DNA of 64,000 nucleotides from Andeanibacterium sp035497315 (GCA_035497315.1 DATJDU010000070.1:42733-106732), one strand, 5' to 3'; shown: positions 8,739 through 17,531, counted from the first letter of the stretch. Made by a program: numbers and translations. The notes: generated by a model from the letters alone, not told the origin.

Positions 8739-8747
8739 GACCCAGCG

Positions 8748-9077
8748 ATGAAGGCGAAGGCTGCCCTGATCTGGAGCCCTTTTGCCACTGAAGAGGATGC
8801 GGCGGCCGCAGCCAGCCTATTGCTGGATGAAGGGCTGGTGGCCTGCGTCAATATCCTGCCCGCCATGCGCTCGCTCTACCAATGGCTGGGCGAGCGGGGC
8901 GACACGCGCGAATGCGGCGCCCTGTTCAAGACCGAGGCCGGCCTCCTCCCCCGCGCAATCGCGCGGCTGGAGGAAATCCACCCTTACGATGCGCCCGCGA
9001 TCGTGGGCTGGGAAACGGACCGCTGCGGCGCGGCGACCTCCGGCTGGCTGGGCGGATTGACAGGGGCCGGGGGCTGA
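8748..9077 (+). CDS. cutA: CutA-type divalent cation tolerance protein
   Basis: The 109-residue protein has the CutA1 fold signature: an N-terminal strand followed by an alpha helix (EEDAAAAASLLLDEGLVACVN), the LYQWLGE strand, FKTEAGLL, and HPYDAPAIVGW, the most conserved CutA motif. CutA forms very stable trimers resembling PII proteins. It was named for copper tolerance, but its cellular role remains uncertain. It follows ctaA within 9 bases. Confidence 0.93.
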   Translation: MKAKAALIWSPFATEEDAAAAASLLLDEGLVACVNILPAMRSLYQWLGERGDTRECGALFKTEAGLLPRAIARLEEIHPYDAPAIVGWETDRCGAATSGWLGGLTGAGG

Positions 9078-9251
9078 TCCCGACAGGGCCACGAGGCCTT
9101 ACGGTATTATTTTACCTCCTCTCAAACCCGCTGTTTTGCTTGACTTGAAGGACATTTCCGCACAAAGGCCCCGCCATTCGCAGGCACGTGCATGTGTTTC
9201 ATCAACAAGCGCGCGCCTGACGATCGACAGTCAATAAGGAATTTCAGGCCC

Positions 9252-9731
9252 ATGAAGGCGCTCAGCAAGACCACCCGGTCGATCAAGCCGGCCGAGGTGG
9301 AAAAGAACTGGCATCTGATCGATGCCGACGGCCTTGTGGTCGGCCGCCTCGCGGTGATCATCGCCAATATCCTGCGCGGCAAGCACAAGCCGAGCTTCAC
9401 CCCGCATGTGGATTGCGGCGATCATGTCGTCGTCGTCAATGCGGACAAGGTGCGCTTCACCGGCAACAAGCTGCAGAACAAGCGCTATTACAAGCACACC
9501 GGTCACCCGGGTGGCATCAAGGAAACCAGCCCCGCCAAGGTGCTGGAAGGCCGCTTCCCGGAACGCGTGCTTGAAAAGGCCGTCGAACGCATGATCCCGC
9601 GCGGGCCGCTTGGCCGTGAGCAGATGAGGGCGCTGCACCTCTATGCCGGCAGCGAGCATCCGCATGGGGGCACCCAGCCCGTGGCGCTCGACGTCGCTTC
9701 GATGAACCGCAAGAACAAGGCTTCCAGCTAA
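9252..9731 (+). CDS. rplM: Large-subunit ribosomal protein uL13
   Basis: The 159-residue protein is uL13, an early-assembling component of the 50S subunit. Diagnostic segments are WHLIDADGLVVGRLA, VVNADKVRFTGNK, YYKHTGHPGG and VERMIPRGPLGR. I start it at 9252 (MKALSKTTRS), preceded by AAGGA; an upstream in-frame start at 9192 would add an unusual leader. TTGACT at 9140-9145 is a reasonable -35 element in the upstream gap, with no convincing -10. Its stop codon overlaps the rpsI start by one base (TAATG), so the two are translated from one mRNA. Confidence 0.98.
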   Translation: MKALSKTTRSIKPAEVEKNWHLIDADGLVVGRLAVIIANILRGKHKPSFTPHVDCGDHVVVVNADKVRFTGNKLQNKRYYKHTGHPGGIKETSPAKVLEGRFPERVLEKAVERMIPRGPLGREQMRALHLYAGSEHPHGGTQPVALDVASMNRKNKASS

Positions 9732-10270
9732 TGGCCGACGAAACCAACACCGTTTCGGATCTCGCCGATCTGAAGACCATCACCGGCGAAGCTCCCGCCG
9801 CTGACGCGGCTGCGGCCGCCGCCGGCGTCGCCGAAGTCACCCATGCCAGCAACACCCCCCTGCGCGAGCAGGAAGTGGATTCGCTGGGCCGTGCCTACGC
9901 CACCGGCCGCCGCAAGGACGCCGTTGCCCGCGTGTGGCTGAAGCCCGGCACCGGCAAGGTCATCGTCAATGGCCGCGATCAGGAAGTCTATTTCGCCCGT
10001 CCGACGCTGCGCCTCGTCATCAACCAGCCTTTCCAGGTCTCAGACCGCGAAGGCCAGTATGACATCGTAGCCACCGTCAAGGGCGGCGGTCTTTCTGGCC
10101 AGGCCGGTGCAGTGAAGCACGGCATCAGCCAGGCGCTCGCCAAGTTCGAGCCTGCCCTGCGCGGTACGGTGAAGGCCGCCGGCTTCCTCACCCGCGACAG
10201 CCGCGTTGTGGAACGCAAGAAGTACGGTCGCGCCAAGGCACGCCGCAGCTTCCAGTTCTCGAAGCGCTAA
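9731..10270 (+). CDS. rpsI: Small-subunit ribosomal protein uS9
   Basis: The 179-residue product is uS9 of the 30S subunit. The conserved core begins near residue 55 (GRAYATGRRKDAVARVWLKPG) and ends in the classical KYGRAKARRSFQFSKR, whose last arginine reaches the P-site tRNA anticodon. An N-terminal extension of about 50 residues, rich in alanine and acidic residues, is typical of alphaproteobacterial S9 but absent from the E. coli protein. It is coupled to rplM through a one-base overlap and followed by a strong intrinsic terminator. Confidence 0.98.
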   Translation: MADETNTVSDLADLKTITGEAPAADAAAAAAGVAEVTHASNTPLREQEVDSLGRAYATGRRKDAVARVWLKPGTGKVIVNGRDQEVYFARPTLRLVINQPFQVSDREGQYDIVATVKGGGLSGQAGAVKHGISQALAKFEPALRGTVKAAGFLTRDSRVVERKKYGRAKARRSFQFSKR

Positions 10271-10293
10271 GGCTTTCGGGGAAACCCGTTGCG

Positions 10294-10324
10294 AAAGGGC
10301 GGCCTGGAAACAGGCCGCCCTTTT
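10294..10324 (+). terminator. Intrinsic terminator of rplM-rpsI
   Basis: AAAGGGCGGCCTG at 10294-10306 pairs perfectly with CAGGCCGCCCTTT at 10311-10323 around a GAAA tetraloop, followed by further T residues. It lies 24 bases after the rpsI stop. Confidence 0.9.
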
Positions 10325-10359
10325 CGTTTGGATGGCGATAGAAAGCGTGGCGCGGCCAG

Positions 10360-10554
10360 TCAGCTTGCCCCGGTCTGGCGCGTAATCGCCCGGGCGACCA
10401 GCCAGCTAACCGGCATGGCAAGCACGAAACCGGCCACGGCCGCCAGGATGATAGGCTTACCCGTGCCTGCGCCCATCGCCAGGACAGCGATAACGCCGAT
10501 ACCCATCAGGGCGGAAGCAATCACGAAATGCAGGATCAACGCCAGTCTGAACAT
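10360..10554 (-). CDS. Small two-helix membrane protein (often mislabelled CTP synthetase)
   Basis: This 64-residue protein has two hydrophobic helices (LALILHFVIASALMGIGVI and IILAAVAGFVLAMPVSWLVA) and ends in a short basic tail. It resembles a small alphaproteobacterial family frequently named 'CTP synthetase' in databases. That name cannot be right: the protein has no glutaminase or synthetase domain and is about one eighth of PyrG. The ATG at 10554 follows an excellent GGGAGGA Shine-Dalgarno. Function unknown. Confidence 0.75.
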   Translation of the reverse strand: MFRLALILHFVIASALMGIGVIAVLAMGAGTGKPIILAAVAGFVLAMPVSWLVARAITRQTGAS

Positions 10555-10627
10555 GCCATCCTCCCGGGCTGCAATTTGCCGATGATGGCATTTCGCACAG
10601 GGAGACCGCACCCTGCCTTGATCGGGA

Positions 10628-11386
10628 TCAATCCCCGGACTGGTCACCAAACTGACGGTTCTCAACAGACAGCCCGTGCATAAGGTCGTAATGTAGCACA
10701 TTGTAGGACGGCGGCGTACCGCGCAGCCTTTCGGACATGGTGCCACTGCCGATCATGCGCACCTTTCGCCCCGCGATCTTGTGAGTAATATCGAAGGCAT
10801 CGTGCACATGGCCCGAGAGCACGGCATCGGCCCCGGCTTCCACCAGAACCTGCAACGCCGAATGTCCCCGTCTGGTCGGATTATGCCCGGTGAGCGATGG
10901 GCCTGAAAGCGGGTGGTGGCAGGCGACGATCTTGAAGCGGCGATCGCCCCTTAGCCGAGTCAGCTCCTCTACCGCTTCTTCCAGCGCCCGTGCGCGCACC
11001 ACGCCGTCGGACCAGGGCCAGCGCCATTGCGCGCTGACAGTAGTGCGCAGGGTGATGACCGCGACATGCTCCAGCTCAAGTTCGCTGCCGACCATCCCCG
11101 CCAGCTTACCAAAGCGGCGGAAGGGCGTACGAAATCGCTCAATCGGGTTGAAATAGGGCATGTCGTGATTGCCCGGCTCGATGACGGTGGGCACACCCAG
11201 CCGGGCGAACCATTCGGCAGCGGCGGCATATTCGCTCTTCTTGGCACGTTGGGTAACATCGCCGGTGCAGATCACCGCGTCGGGCTTCTCCCGCGCAACG
11301 GCACTTTCGAACCAGGCAAGCGCGCCGCGATCTTCGATCCCGAAATGAATATCGCTCAGGTGGAAGAGGCGAGCGGCAAGGGTCAT
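10628..11386 (-). CDS. Calcineurin-like metallophosphoesterase
   Basis: The 252-residue protein has all five metal-site blocks of the calcineurin-like phosphoesterases: LSDIHFG (DxH), TGDVTQ (GD), GNHD, CHHPL and GHVHD (GHxH). It should form a di-metal centre that hydrolyses phosphodiesters or phosphomonoesters. The order and length resemble the class III cyclic-nucleotide phosphodiesterase group, but the substrate cannot be fixed from sequence. The start codon overlaps the stop of the upstream lipid kinase by four bases (ATGA), implying translational coupling and perhaps a shared lipid or nucleotide pathway. Confidence 0.85.
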   Translation of the reverse strand: MTLAARLFHLSDIHFGIEDRGALAWFESAVAREKPDAVICTGDVTQRAKKSEYAAAAEWFARLGVPTVIEPGNHDMPYFNPIERFRTPFRRFGKLAGMVGSELELEHVAVITLRTTVSAQWRWPWSDGVVRARALEEAVEELTRLRGDRRFKIVACHHPLSGPSLTGHNPTRRGHSALQVLVEAGADAVLSGHVHDAFDITHKIAGRKVRMIGSGTMSERLRGTPPSYNVLHYDLMHGLSVENRQFGDQSGD

Positions 11387-12234
11387 GATGCCGCAGTAGC
11401 TAGCAGATCGACTTCGCAGGGAACCAGCGCGAAACGCACCTTCGCCCCACAATCGACCTTTTCCCCGTCGATCAACAGACCGAAGGGATCGCCGGTAACG
11501 CAGGCCAGTTCCAGTTCTCTGACCACACCCAATCGTTCATTCGGCCCATCGCGAAATTCGCGCCGCAGCAAGGCAAGGCCCTGAACGAGAAAATCCTGCA
11601 CTGTCTCGGCATAATAGGCATCGACAGCGAAACCGTCATCGCCGGGCGTGAGCATGATCAGCGGATAGCCCTCAGGCCTGCCCAGCAGCGGATCGATGCA
11701 GGCGATCATCGGGGCCGCCACAGAAGCTTCGATTGCCTGGGCAGTGCCACTAGCGACAGCGGCGAAATCCGCCTCGCGCATAGCCTCGCGCACATCGTAC
11801 CAGGCTGTTCCCGGCCCCGCCATCAGCCCCGCCAGGCCATCGCCTTGCGGGCAGCGCACAATATCAGGACGAATCCGCCGCGCCGCGCCGTGTGCAACCG
11901 CTTCAAGCACGTCAGCGATATCCCGTTTACCGTGCAGTCGATGAAACAGGAGGTTCTTGGTCCCGCCCGGCAGCACCAACACCGACCCACCCCAGCCATA
12001 TAACGAGCGAATCAGGGCATTGACCGTGCCATCCCCAGCAAACACAGCCAGCGTCTCCACTCCGGCCCGATCAAGCTCCGCCGCCGAAGGCAGGGTTTCT
12101 TCGGGAAAATGGATCGTACGTTCAAAAGTGATGTCCGCCTTCTTCGCGGCCTTTTTCAGACGTGCCAGCCCATGCTGGCCATTGCTGCCGCTGGCCGCAT
12201 TGGTGACCAGCCAGAACGGTATGCGCTTCGCCAT
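11383..12234 (-). CDS. Diacylglycerol kinase-family lipid kinase
   Basis: The 283-residue protein has the DAGK catalytic-domain nucleotide site: VFAGDGTVNALI (GGDGT-like, with Ala replacing the first Gly), preceded by TNAASGSNG and followed by LPGGTKNLL. Family members phosphorylate diacylglycerol, sphingosine-like bases or related lipids. A sphingosine-type substrate would be interesting in a sphingolipid-making order but is only a possibility. The C-terminal half is shorter than in YegS-type kinases. It is four-base coupled to the metallophosphoesterase and follows the small membrane protein at 12244-12510 closely. Confidence 0.85.
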   Translation of the reverse strand: MAKRIPFWLVTNAASGSNGQHGLARLKKAAKKADITFERTIHFPEETLPSAAELDRAGVETLAVFAGDGTVNALIRSLYGWGGSVLVLPGGTKNLLFHRLHGKRDIADVLEAVAHGAARRIRPDIVRCPQGDGLAGLMAGPGTAWYDVREAMREADFAAVASGTAQAIEASVAAPMIACIDPLLGRPEGYPLIMLTPGDDGFAVDAYYAETVQDFLVQGLALLRREFRDGPNERLGVVRELELACVTGDPFGLLIDGEKVDCGAKVRFALVPCEVDLLATAAS

Positions 12235-12243
12235 AGGAACAGT

Positions 12244-12510
12244 TTACCAGCGGTTGGAGAGGATAAGCCAGGCGGCGACGGCATTGGAGGCAGTATAGGC
12301 CAAATAGCCCCAACTCCAGCCGGTGTGCCCGTTCGCCACGAGCAACAGCACGGCAAGCAGCACCGCGAATTCGACCACCAGGCTGGCCCGCCCGCCGGAT
12401 GTTACCAGGAAGCGCGGCAAGAGCCCGATTACCGGATGGCGACTTTCAAGCACCGCCTTGTGGAGCGCGAAATTGCCGATCCCGAATAGGAAGGTGAAGA
12501 GAATCGCCAT
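12244..12510 (-). CDS. Small three-helix membrane protein
   Basis: This 88-residue protein has about three hydrophobic segments (ILFTFLFGIGNFALHKAVL, LVVEFAVLLAVLLLVA, GYLAYTASNAVAAWLIL). I do not recognise a family. The start is uncertain: an in-frame ATG at 12531 would add MAPWSRP, and neither has a clear Shine-Dalgarno. It ends nine bases before the lipid-kinase gene begins, so it may be first in a three-gene unit with the kinase and phosphoesterase. Confidence 0.6.
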   Translation of the reverse strand: MAILFTFLFGIGNFALHKAVLESRHPVIGLLPRFLVTSGGRASLVVEFAVLLAVLLLVANGHTGWSWGYLAYTASNAVAAWLILSNRW

Positions 12511-12714
12511 TGGCCGGGACCATGGGGCCATTTTCGTCGATTGCCAAACGCTGTTCGTCCGCCGGTCCGCGCATTTCGTCCGAGGGGGATTCGCTCGTCG
12601 GGCGGCTTCGCATGGCGGTCGATGTTGGAATGAAGGGCTTCAGCACCTCCTCTATTTCCTCCTCATCACGGTGCTTCTGCCTGACAGGGCACCTCAGGGA
12701 AGGAGAATGAAACC

Positions 12715-13008
12715 ATGAGAAAGACCGCCATTATCCTGGCCGCTATCGGTGCCATCTGCGCCGCGCAGCCCGCTTTCGCCGAAGCCGCGTCAGTGAGTTT
12801 CAAGGACCTCGACCTCACGACCGAAGCGGGCCGCGAGGAACTCGACCGCCGAATCAACTCTGCCGCCCGGGAAGTTTGCGGCTTCAACGACGAACGTACC
12901 GGCAGTCGCATAGTCAGCCGCGATTCGCGCAAGTGCTATGAAGACGCACGCCAGAAGCTCTCCAACCACATTGCCTCGCTCACCAACAAGAAGACCGCCG
13001 GCAGCTGA
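12715..13008 (+). CDS. UrcA-family secreted protein
   Basis: The 97-residue protein has a signal peptide (MRKTAIILAAIGAICAAQPAFA) with cleavage near residue 22. The mature part has the UrcA pattern: a short strand (VSFKDLDLTTEAGREELDRRI), then AAREVCG and KCYEDAR, giving two conserved cysteines that probably form a disulfide. UrcA proteins are common in sphingomonads and Caulobacter, and their function is unknown. AAGGAG lies just before the ATG. It stands alone next to the two-component pair but points the other way. Confidence 0.85.
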   Translation: MRKTAIILAAIGAICAAQPAFAEAASVSFKDLDLTTEAGREELDRRINSAAREVCGFNDERTGSRIVSRDSRKCYEDARQKLSNHIASLTNKKTAGS

Positions 13009-13114
13009 CCGGGCGGAATATCCCACCGGGGCCAACCCAGTCCCAGGATTCCGGCGGGACAACTGCCATGGCCGGCAAACCCCAGCGGGCATTTGTGCTA
13101 GTAGTTACGCCCGT

Positions 13115-13852
13115 TCAGCGACCGGCCATGGCCTTTACTCTGGCGAGGTAAGTACGCCCGATGCGCAACGCTTCTCCGCCATCGATCTCGACAGACCATA
13201 CCCCCAGCCCCTCGTGCCGGAGGCCCCGAATTCCATCCTTGCGCAGGATGCAGGAGCGGTGGATGCGGATGAACTCCCCCGGATGGAGCCGCGCCTCGAG
13301 CCCCGCGATCGTCTGCAAAAGCAGGTAGCTGCTTGCCCCCACATGCAACCGCACATAATCGCGCTCGGCATCGATGCGATCGACCTGGGCAGCCTCGATC
13401 CGGATCAGTTCCGAGCGATGCGGTACCCAGAACTCGCTCAGCCATTCGCTGGACTGACTGCCCACACTCCCCCGGCGGGCCACGGCCCGGCCGATCGCAC
13501 GCTGAAGCCGCTCAGGCGTGACGGGCTTGAGCACATAGTCCACGGCATCGAGATCGAAGGCCTCCACGGCGAAATCTTCATGCGCAGTGACAAAAATCAC
13601 CGCCGGCCGCTGCTCACGCCCGGCAAGCGCACGGGCGACCTCCAGTCCGTCCATTTCCGGCATGGTCATGTCCAGCAGAAGCAGGTCAGGCGAGAGTGCG
13701 TCCACCAGCCGCAAAGCTGCGGCACCGTCGCTCGCAGTGCCGACAACGGCGAGATCGCGTAATTCAGCGCAGATCACCTGCATTCGCTCCACGGCGAGCG
13801 GCTCATCATCGACAATCAGCGTGCGCATGGGCGCTTGGCCATTTTCAGGCAT
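13115..13852 (-). CDS. LytTR-family response regulator
   Basis: The 245-residue protein has an N-terminal receiver domain with acidic pocket VDDEP, phospho-acceptor Asp61 in LLLLDMTMPEMDG, the VTAHED switch residue and KPV lysine. From about residue 140 it carries a LytTR DNA-binding domain (RIDAERDYVRLHVG, FIRIHRSCIL, GRTYLARVKAM). It therefore acts as a DNA-binding output partner of the adjacent histidine kinase. The ATG at 13852 lies inside the end of the kinase gene (8-base overlap); MRTLIV at 13828 is an alternative start. LytTR operators are usually short direct repeats; none is assigned here. Confidence 0.92.
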   Translation of the reverse strand: MPENGQAPMRTLIVDDEPLAVERMQVICAELRDLAVVGTASDGAAALRLVDALSPDLLLLDMTMPEMDGLEVARALAGREQRPAVIFVTAHEDFAVEAFDLDAVDYVLKPVTPERLQRAIGRAVARRGSVGSQSSEWLSEFWVPHRSELIRIEAAQVDRIDAERDYVRLHVGASSYLLLQTIAGLEARLHPGEFIRIHRSCILRKDGIRGLRHEGLGVWSVEIDGGEALRIGRTYLARVKAMAGR

Positions 13853-15119
13853 CTACAATCCTGTGCGTTTGCAGCGGAACCCGGATCTGGGTCGCATAGC
13901 CCGATCCGGTCGGGCCTGAAACTATGCTGGCCTGCTCACCGAAACGTGCCTCAAGCCGTTCGCGCACGTTCTGCAGGCCGATACCATAACCATCGGCAGG
14001 CTGGGTCGGGCCTGCCGCGCGCTTGCCCTTCCCGTCATCCGAAACAATTATGACGAGCCGGCCATATTCCTCCCGCGCGGAAAGCGTGATCGTGACTTTA
14101 CCGGCTGAATGCGCGACCGCATGCTTCACCGAATTTTCCACCAGTGGCTGCAGGATCATACCGGGCACCTTTGCCCCTTCAAGCTCAGCGGGCAGCTCAT
14201 ATACCGCCACCAGCCGATCGGGGAAACGCACGGCTTCAATATCGAGATAGAGCCGCTGAAGACCAAACTCATCGCTCAGCGATACATCCGATGTCGGATC
14301 GTCGGCCAGGCTACTGCGATAGAAAGTGGAGATCATCTGGATCATTCGCTCTGCCTCCTGGCTGCGGCCGGTAAGGACAAGCGCGGACAGTGAATTGAGC
14401 GTGTTGAACAGAAAGTGCGGATTCACCTGATAGCGTAGCGAGCGCAGCTCCGCGGCCTTGGCTGCGCGGCGGAAAGCGCCTTCGCGCCGTTCCGCCGTCC
14501 GCGCCTGTTCGCCCGCCACCAGCGCAAGATAGAGTGCGCACCAGGCAAGCATCAGGAAATAGCGGCCAAGCGCGATTTCCGGCAGGCCAGTGTCCTGCGG
14601 CGAGGGCGTGTTGATGGTGATCGCCTGGGGCAGTTCTTCCAGCGCAGCAGAACCGCCATCGGTATCGCCGCCAGCGGTAGAGGTGGCATCCGGCACCGGC
14701 GTGTGGGAGACAGGAATGTCCACCAGCAGATTACCGCTTTCGTCGCGCCGGAAACGCACACCCTGCTTTTCGCTGAATTGCGAACGCACCTTGGTTTCGA
14801 TATCGGCAAATACCCACCAATTCGCCTGTGCCAGGACGATTGAGACCGGAGCGGAAATCACCAGTGCCGCCGCCACTTTCACCCAAAGCGGCTTGAGATC
14901 GAACTGCCGCAAGATCAGCCACATGGCGAATGTCACCGCCACGCCGATCAGCGCCACGACAGCGCGGCGCCAGAGCAGTTCGAATTCGAAACCGAGGTCG
15001 AGCAGCTCCGCACGGATCGTGGTCAGTACAAAATAACACGCCCACAGCCCCACGATGGAGGCCATGACGGTGCTGACTGGCACGCGCGGGCGCGCGAGAT
15101 CGGGTGCGGGCTCATCCAT
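13845..15119 (-). CDS. LytS-type sensor histidine kinase
   Basis: This 424-residue membrane kinase begins with four hydrophobic segments separated by an extracytoplasmic loop of about 80 residues (roughly 100-185). The loop is rich in Thr, Ser, Pro and acidic residues and probably forms the sensor. The cytoplasmic part has the His_kinase signature QVNPHFLFNTLN with phospho-accepting His235, and an HATPase domain with PLVENSVKHA, SDDGKG and GIGLQNV. The pair with the LytTR regulator is the classical LytS/LytT arrangement. The signal is unknown. Confidence 0.92.
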   Translation of the reverse strand: MDEPAPDLARPRVPVSTVMASIVGLWACYFVLTTIRAELLDLGFEFELLWRRAVVALIGVAVTFAMWLILRQFDLKPLWVKVAAALVISAPVSIVLAQANWWVFADIETKVRSQFSEKQGVRFRRDESGNLLVDIPVSHTPVPDATSTAGGDTDGGSAALEELPQAITINTPSPQDTGLPEIALGRYFLMLAWCALYLALVAGEQARTAERREGAFRRAAKAAELRSLRYQVNPHFLFNTLNSLSALVLTGRSQEAERMIQMISTFYRSSLADDPTSDVSLSDEFGLQRLYLDIEAVRFPDRLVAVYELPAELEGAKVPGMILQPLVENSVKHAVAHSAGKVTITLSAREEYGRLVIIVSDDGKGKRAAGPTQPADGYGIGLQNVRERLEARFGEQASIVSGPTGSGYATQIRVPLQTHRIVDA

Positions 15120-15247
15120 GGATAGCCGGGATAGCCGGAACAGGGGCCGAATTGCCAGTCCGGCAATCGGCGACAGTCAGCCCTTGGTCGAACCACCAGC
15201 GCCCGATTCCGCCCGACGAAAGTCGAGCGGAACGGATGCGGTTCGGA

Positions 15248-16768
15248 TCAGCCGAGCAACTTTTCCTTCGCGATCTTCTCGCGCCACACCAGCGGAGCGA
15301 GCTGGTGGACATTCATGCCCTCGCTGTCGACCGCCACGGTGACGGGGAAGTCCTTCACCTCGAACTCGTAGATCGCTTCCATGCCGAGGTCTTCGAAACC
15401 CACGATCTTGCTGCCCTTGATCGCACGGGCGACCAGATAGGCAGCCCCGCCCACGGCCATCAGATAGGCGCTCTGGTGATCGCGAATGGCGTCCACCGCC
15501 ATCGGCCCTCGCTCGGCCTTGCCGACCATCGCCAGCAGGCCCTGCTCCAGCATCATGCGGGTGAACTTGTCCATCCGGGTGGCGGTGGTGGGGCCGGCAG
15601 GGCCAACGATTTCCTCGCCCACCGGATCGACCGGACCGACATAATAGATAACGCGGCCCTTGAACTCGACCGGCAGTTCCTCACCGCTGGCCAGCATATC
15701 CTGGATGCGCTTGTGCGCGGCATCGCGGCCGGTAAGCATCTTGCCGTTAAGCAGCAGGCGATCGCCCTGCTTCCAGCCCTGCACCATCTCGGGCGTCAGC
15801 TCATCCAGATTCACTCGGATCGCGGCGGCATCGGGTTTCCAGTCAACCTTGGGCCATTCATCGAGGTCGGGCGCCTCAAGGAAGGAGGGGCCGGAACCGT
15901 CCAGCGTGAAATGCGCATGGCGGGTGGCGGCGCAATTGGGGATCATCGCCACCGGCTTGCCCGCGGCATGGCATGGCCAGTCGAGAATCTTGACATCGAG
16001 AATGGTGGCAAGGCCGCCCAGGCCCTGCGCACCGATGCCCAGCGCATTGACCTTGTCGAAGATCTCGATCCGCAGCGCCTCGATGTCGTTCTGCGGCCCG
16101 CGCAGCTTCAGTTGGGCCATGTCGATCGGCTCCATCAGGCTCTGCTTGGCAAGCTTGACACAATGTTCCGCCGTGCCGCCGATGCCGATGCCCAGCATCC
16201 CGGGCGGGCACCAGCCGGCGCCCATCTGCGGGATCATCTCCAGCACCCAATCGACGATATTGTCGCTGGGGTTCATCATCTTGAACTTGGACTTGTTCTC
16301 GCTGCCGCCGCCCTTGGCCGCGACATCGACCGAAACCTTGCTGCCGGGCACCATCTCCACGCTCAGCACGCAGGGCGTATTGTCGCGGGTATTGCGGCGG
16401 GTGAAGGCCGGATCGGCCAGAACCGAGGCGCGCAGCTTGTTCTCCGGGTGAAGATAGGCGCGGCGCACCCCGTCATCGACCACGTCCTGCAGCGAGCGAC
16501 GCGATTCCAGCCGGCAATCCTGCCCCCATTTGACGAAGACGTTGACGATGCCGGTGTCCTGGCAGATCGGCCGGTGCCCTTCGGCGCACATGCGGCTGTT
16601 GGTGAGAATCTGCGCGATCGCATCCTTGGCCGCGGGCCCCCGTTCCGCCTCATAGGCGTCGCCCAGCGCGCGGATGTAATCCATAGGATGGAAATAGGAG
16701 ATATATTGCAGCGCGTCGGCCACGCTTTCGATGAGGTCTTCTTCGCGGATCGTTACCATGTCGCTCAT
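15248..16768 (-). CDS. Class I (iron-sulfur) fumarate hydratase
   Basis: The 506-residue protein is an oxygen-sensitive class I fumarase, interconverting fumarate and malate with a [4Fe-4S] cluster. Cluster cysteines are expected in ICQDTGIV, GWCPPGML and PNCAATRHAH, all present. The C-terminal domain (KGRVIYYVGPVDPVGEEIVGPAGPTT) is the beta-subunit type, so alpha and beta parts are fused as in E. coli FumA/B. The start is at 16768 (MSDMVTIREED), preceded by AGGAGG. It is transcribed alone, away from the PCMT-like gene. Confidence 0.95.
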   Translation of the reverse strand: MSDMVTIREEDLIESVADALQYISYFHPMDYIRALGDAYEAERGPAAKDAIAQILTNSRMCAEGHRPICQDTGIVNVFVKWGQDCRLESRRSLQDVVDDGVRRAYLHPENKLRASVLADPAFTRRNTRDNTPCVLSVEMVPGSKVSVDVAAKGGGSENKSKFKMMNPSDNIVDWVLEMIPQMGAGWCPPGMLGIGIGGTAEHCVKLAKQSLMEPIDMAQLKLRGPQNDIEALRIEIFDKVNALGIGAQGLGGLATILDVKILDWPCHAAGKPVAMIPNCAATRHAHFTLDGSGPSFLEAPDLDEWPKVDWKPDAAAIRVNLDELTPEMVQGWKQGDRLLLNGKMLTGRDAAHKRIQDMLASGEELPVEFKGRVIYYVGPVDPVGEEIVGPAGPTTATRMDKFTRMMLEQGLLAMVGKAERGPMAVDAIRDHQSAYLMAVGGAAYLVARAIKGSKIVGFEDLGMEAIYEFEVKDFPVTVAVDSEGMNVHQLAPLVWREKIAKEKLLG

Positions 16769-16922
16769 CGAGCCTAGCCTCCTGCCTGTCGAATGCCCGC
16801 CCCCTTATCGCCCGGCCGCTTTACCGTCAAAGCGCTTGGCTGGCGGCGCCGTTCCGCCTAAAGCGAAGCAGATTGCGTGGGCGTGTTGCAGGTGTAATAC
16901 AGCTCGCATGAAGGGTTCAGGA

Positions 16923-17531
16923 ATGACTATCGTGAAGGATCGGCCGGCCGACGCCGGATTTGTTGCAGCCCGCAAGGCAATGGTGGACAGCCAGCTGCGC
17001 GTAAGCGGGGTCAATACCGATATCGTGCGTGAGCGCATGGGCGCTGTCCCCCGGGAAGATTTCGTCCCCGCCGACGTGCGTTCCATCGCTTATATGGACC
17101 GCGCCGTGCCGCTGGGTGGCGGGCGCGTCCTGGCCGCTCCGCTGGTGCATGGGCTGATGCTCGAGGAAGCTGCGCCCACTCCTGACGACACTGTCCTTCT
17201 GGTCGATGGCGGCAGCGGCTATCTGGCTGAACTGCTGCGCCCGCTGGTCAGTTCGATTGAAGTGATCAAGCCGGAAGACGCTGCTACAGCCAGCCGCAAG
17301 AAGGGTGACGTCACCCTGCTGGTAATTGACGGCGCGATCGGTCAGCTTCCCGACACGCTGGCCAAGCGCCTGGCGGACAATGGTCGCGTGGTTTCCGGCC
17401 TGGTAGTACGCGGCCTCACCCGGCTGGCTTCCGGGCGCAAGATTGCAGGCGATGTCTCGCTGATCCCCCTCGCCGAGATCGGCATTCCCGTACTTCCCGA
17501 ATTCGCGGTGCCCAAGAGCTGGAGCTTCTGA
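16923..17531 (+). CDS. PCMT-like methyltransferase homologue with shortened SAM domain
   Basis: The 202-residue protein is homologous to protein-L-isoaspartate O-methyltransferase: ARKAMVDSQLRVSGVN, MGAVPREDFVP and YMDRAVPLGGGR match the N-terminal family region. The Rossmann part is abbreviated. VDGGSGYLAEL stands for motif I, but the stretch between it and LLVIDGAIGQLP is roughly half the usual length. Methyltransferase activity is therefore doubtful. The ATG at 16923 is preceded by AAGGG at 16911-16915. It lies two bases before tolC, an arrangement suggesting co-expression. Confidence 0.82.
   Translation: MTIVKDRPADAGFVAARKAMVDSQLRVSGVNTDIVRERMGAVPREDFVPADVRSIAYMDRAVPLGGGRVLAAPLVHGLMLEEAAPTPDDTVLLVDGGSGYLAELLRPLVSSIEVIKPEDAATASRKKGDVTLLVIDGAIGQLPDTLAKRLADNGRVVSGLVVRGLTRLASGRKIAGDVSLIPLAEIGIPVLPEFAVPKSWSF

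Noticed and set aside
9078..9251. Ribosomal-protein autoregulatory leader before rplM
   Set aside because: A TTGACT -35 is visible but no structured leader could be supported by eye.
15104..16777. 557-residue frame antisense to fumarase
   Set aside because: Shadow of class I fumarase, whose motifs are unambiguous on the other strand.
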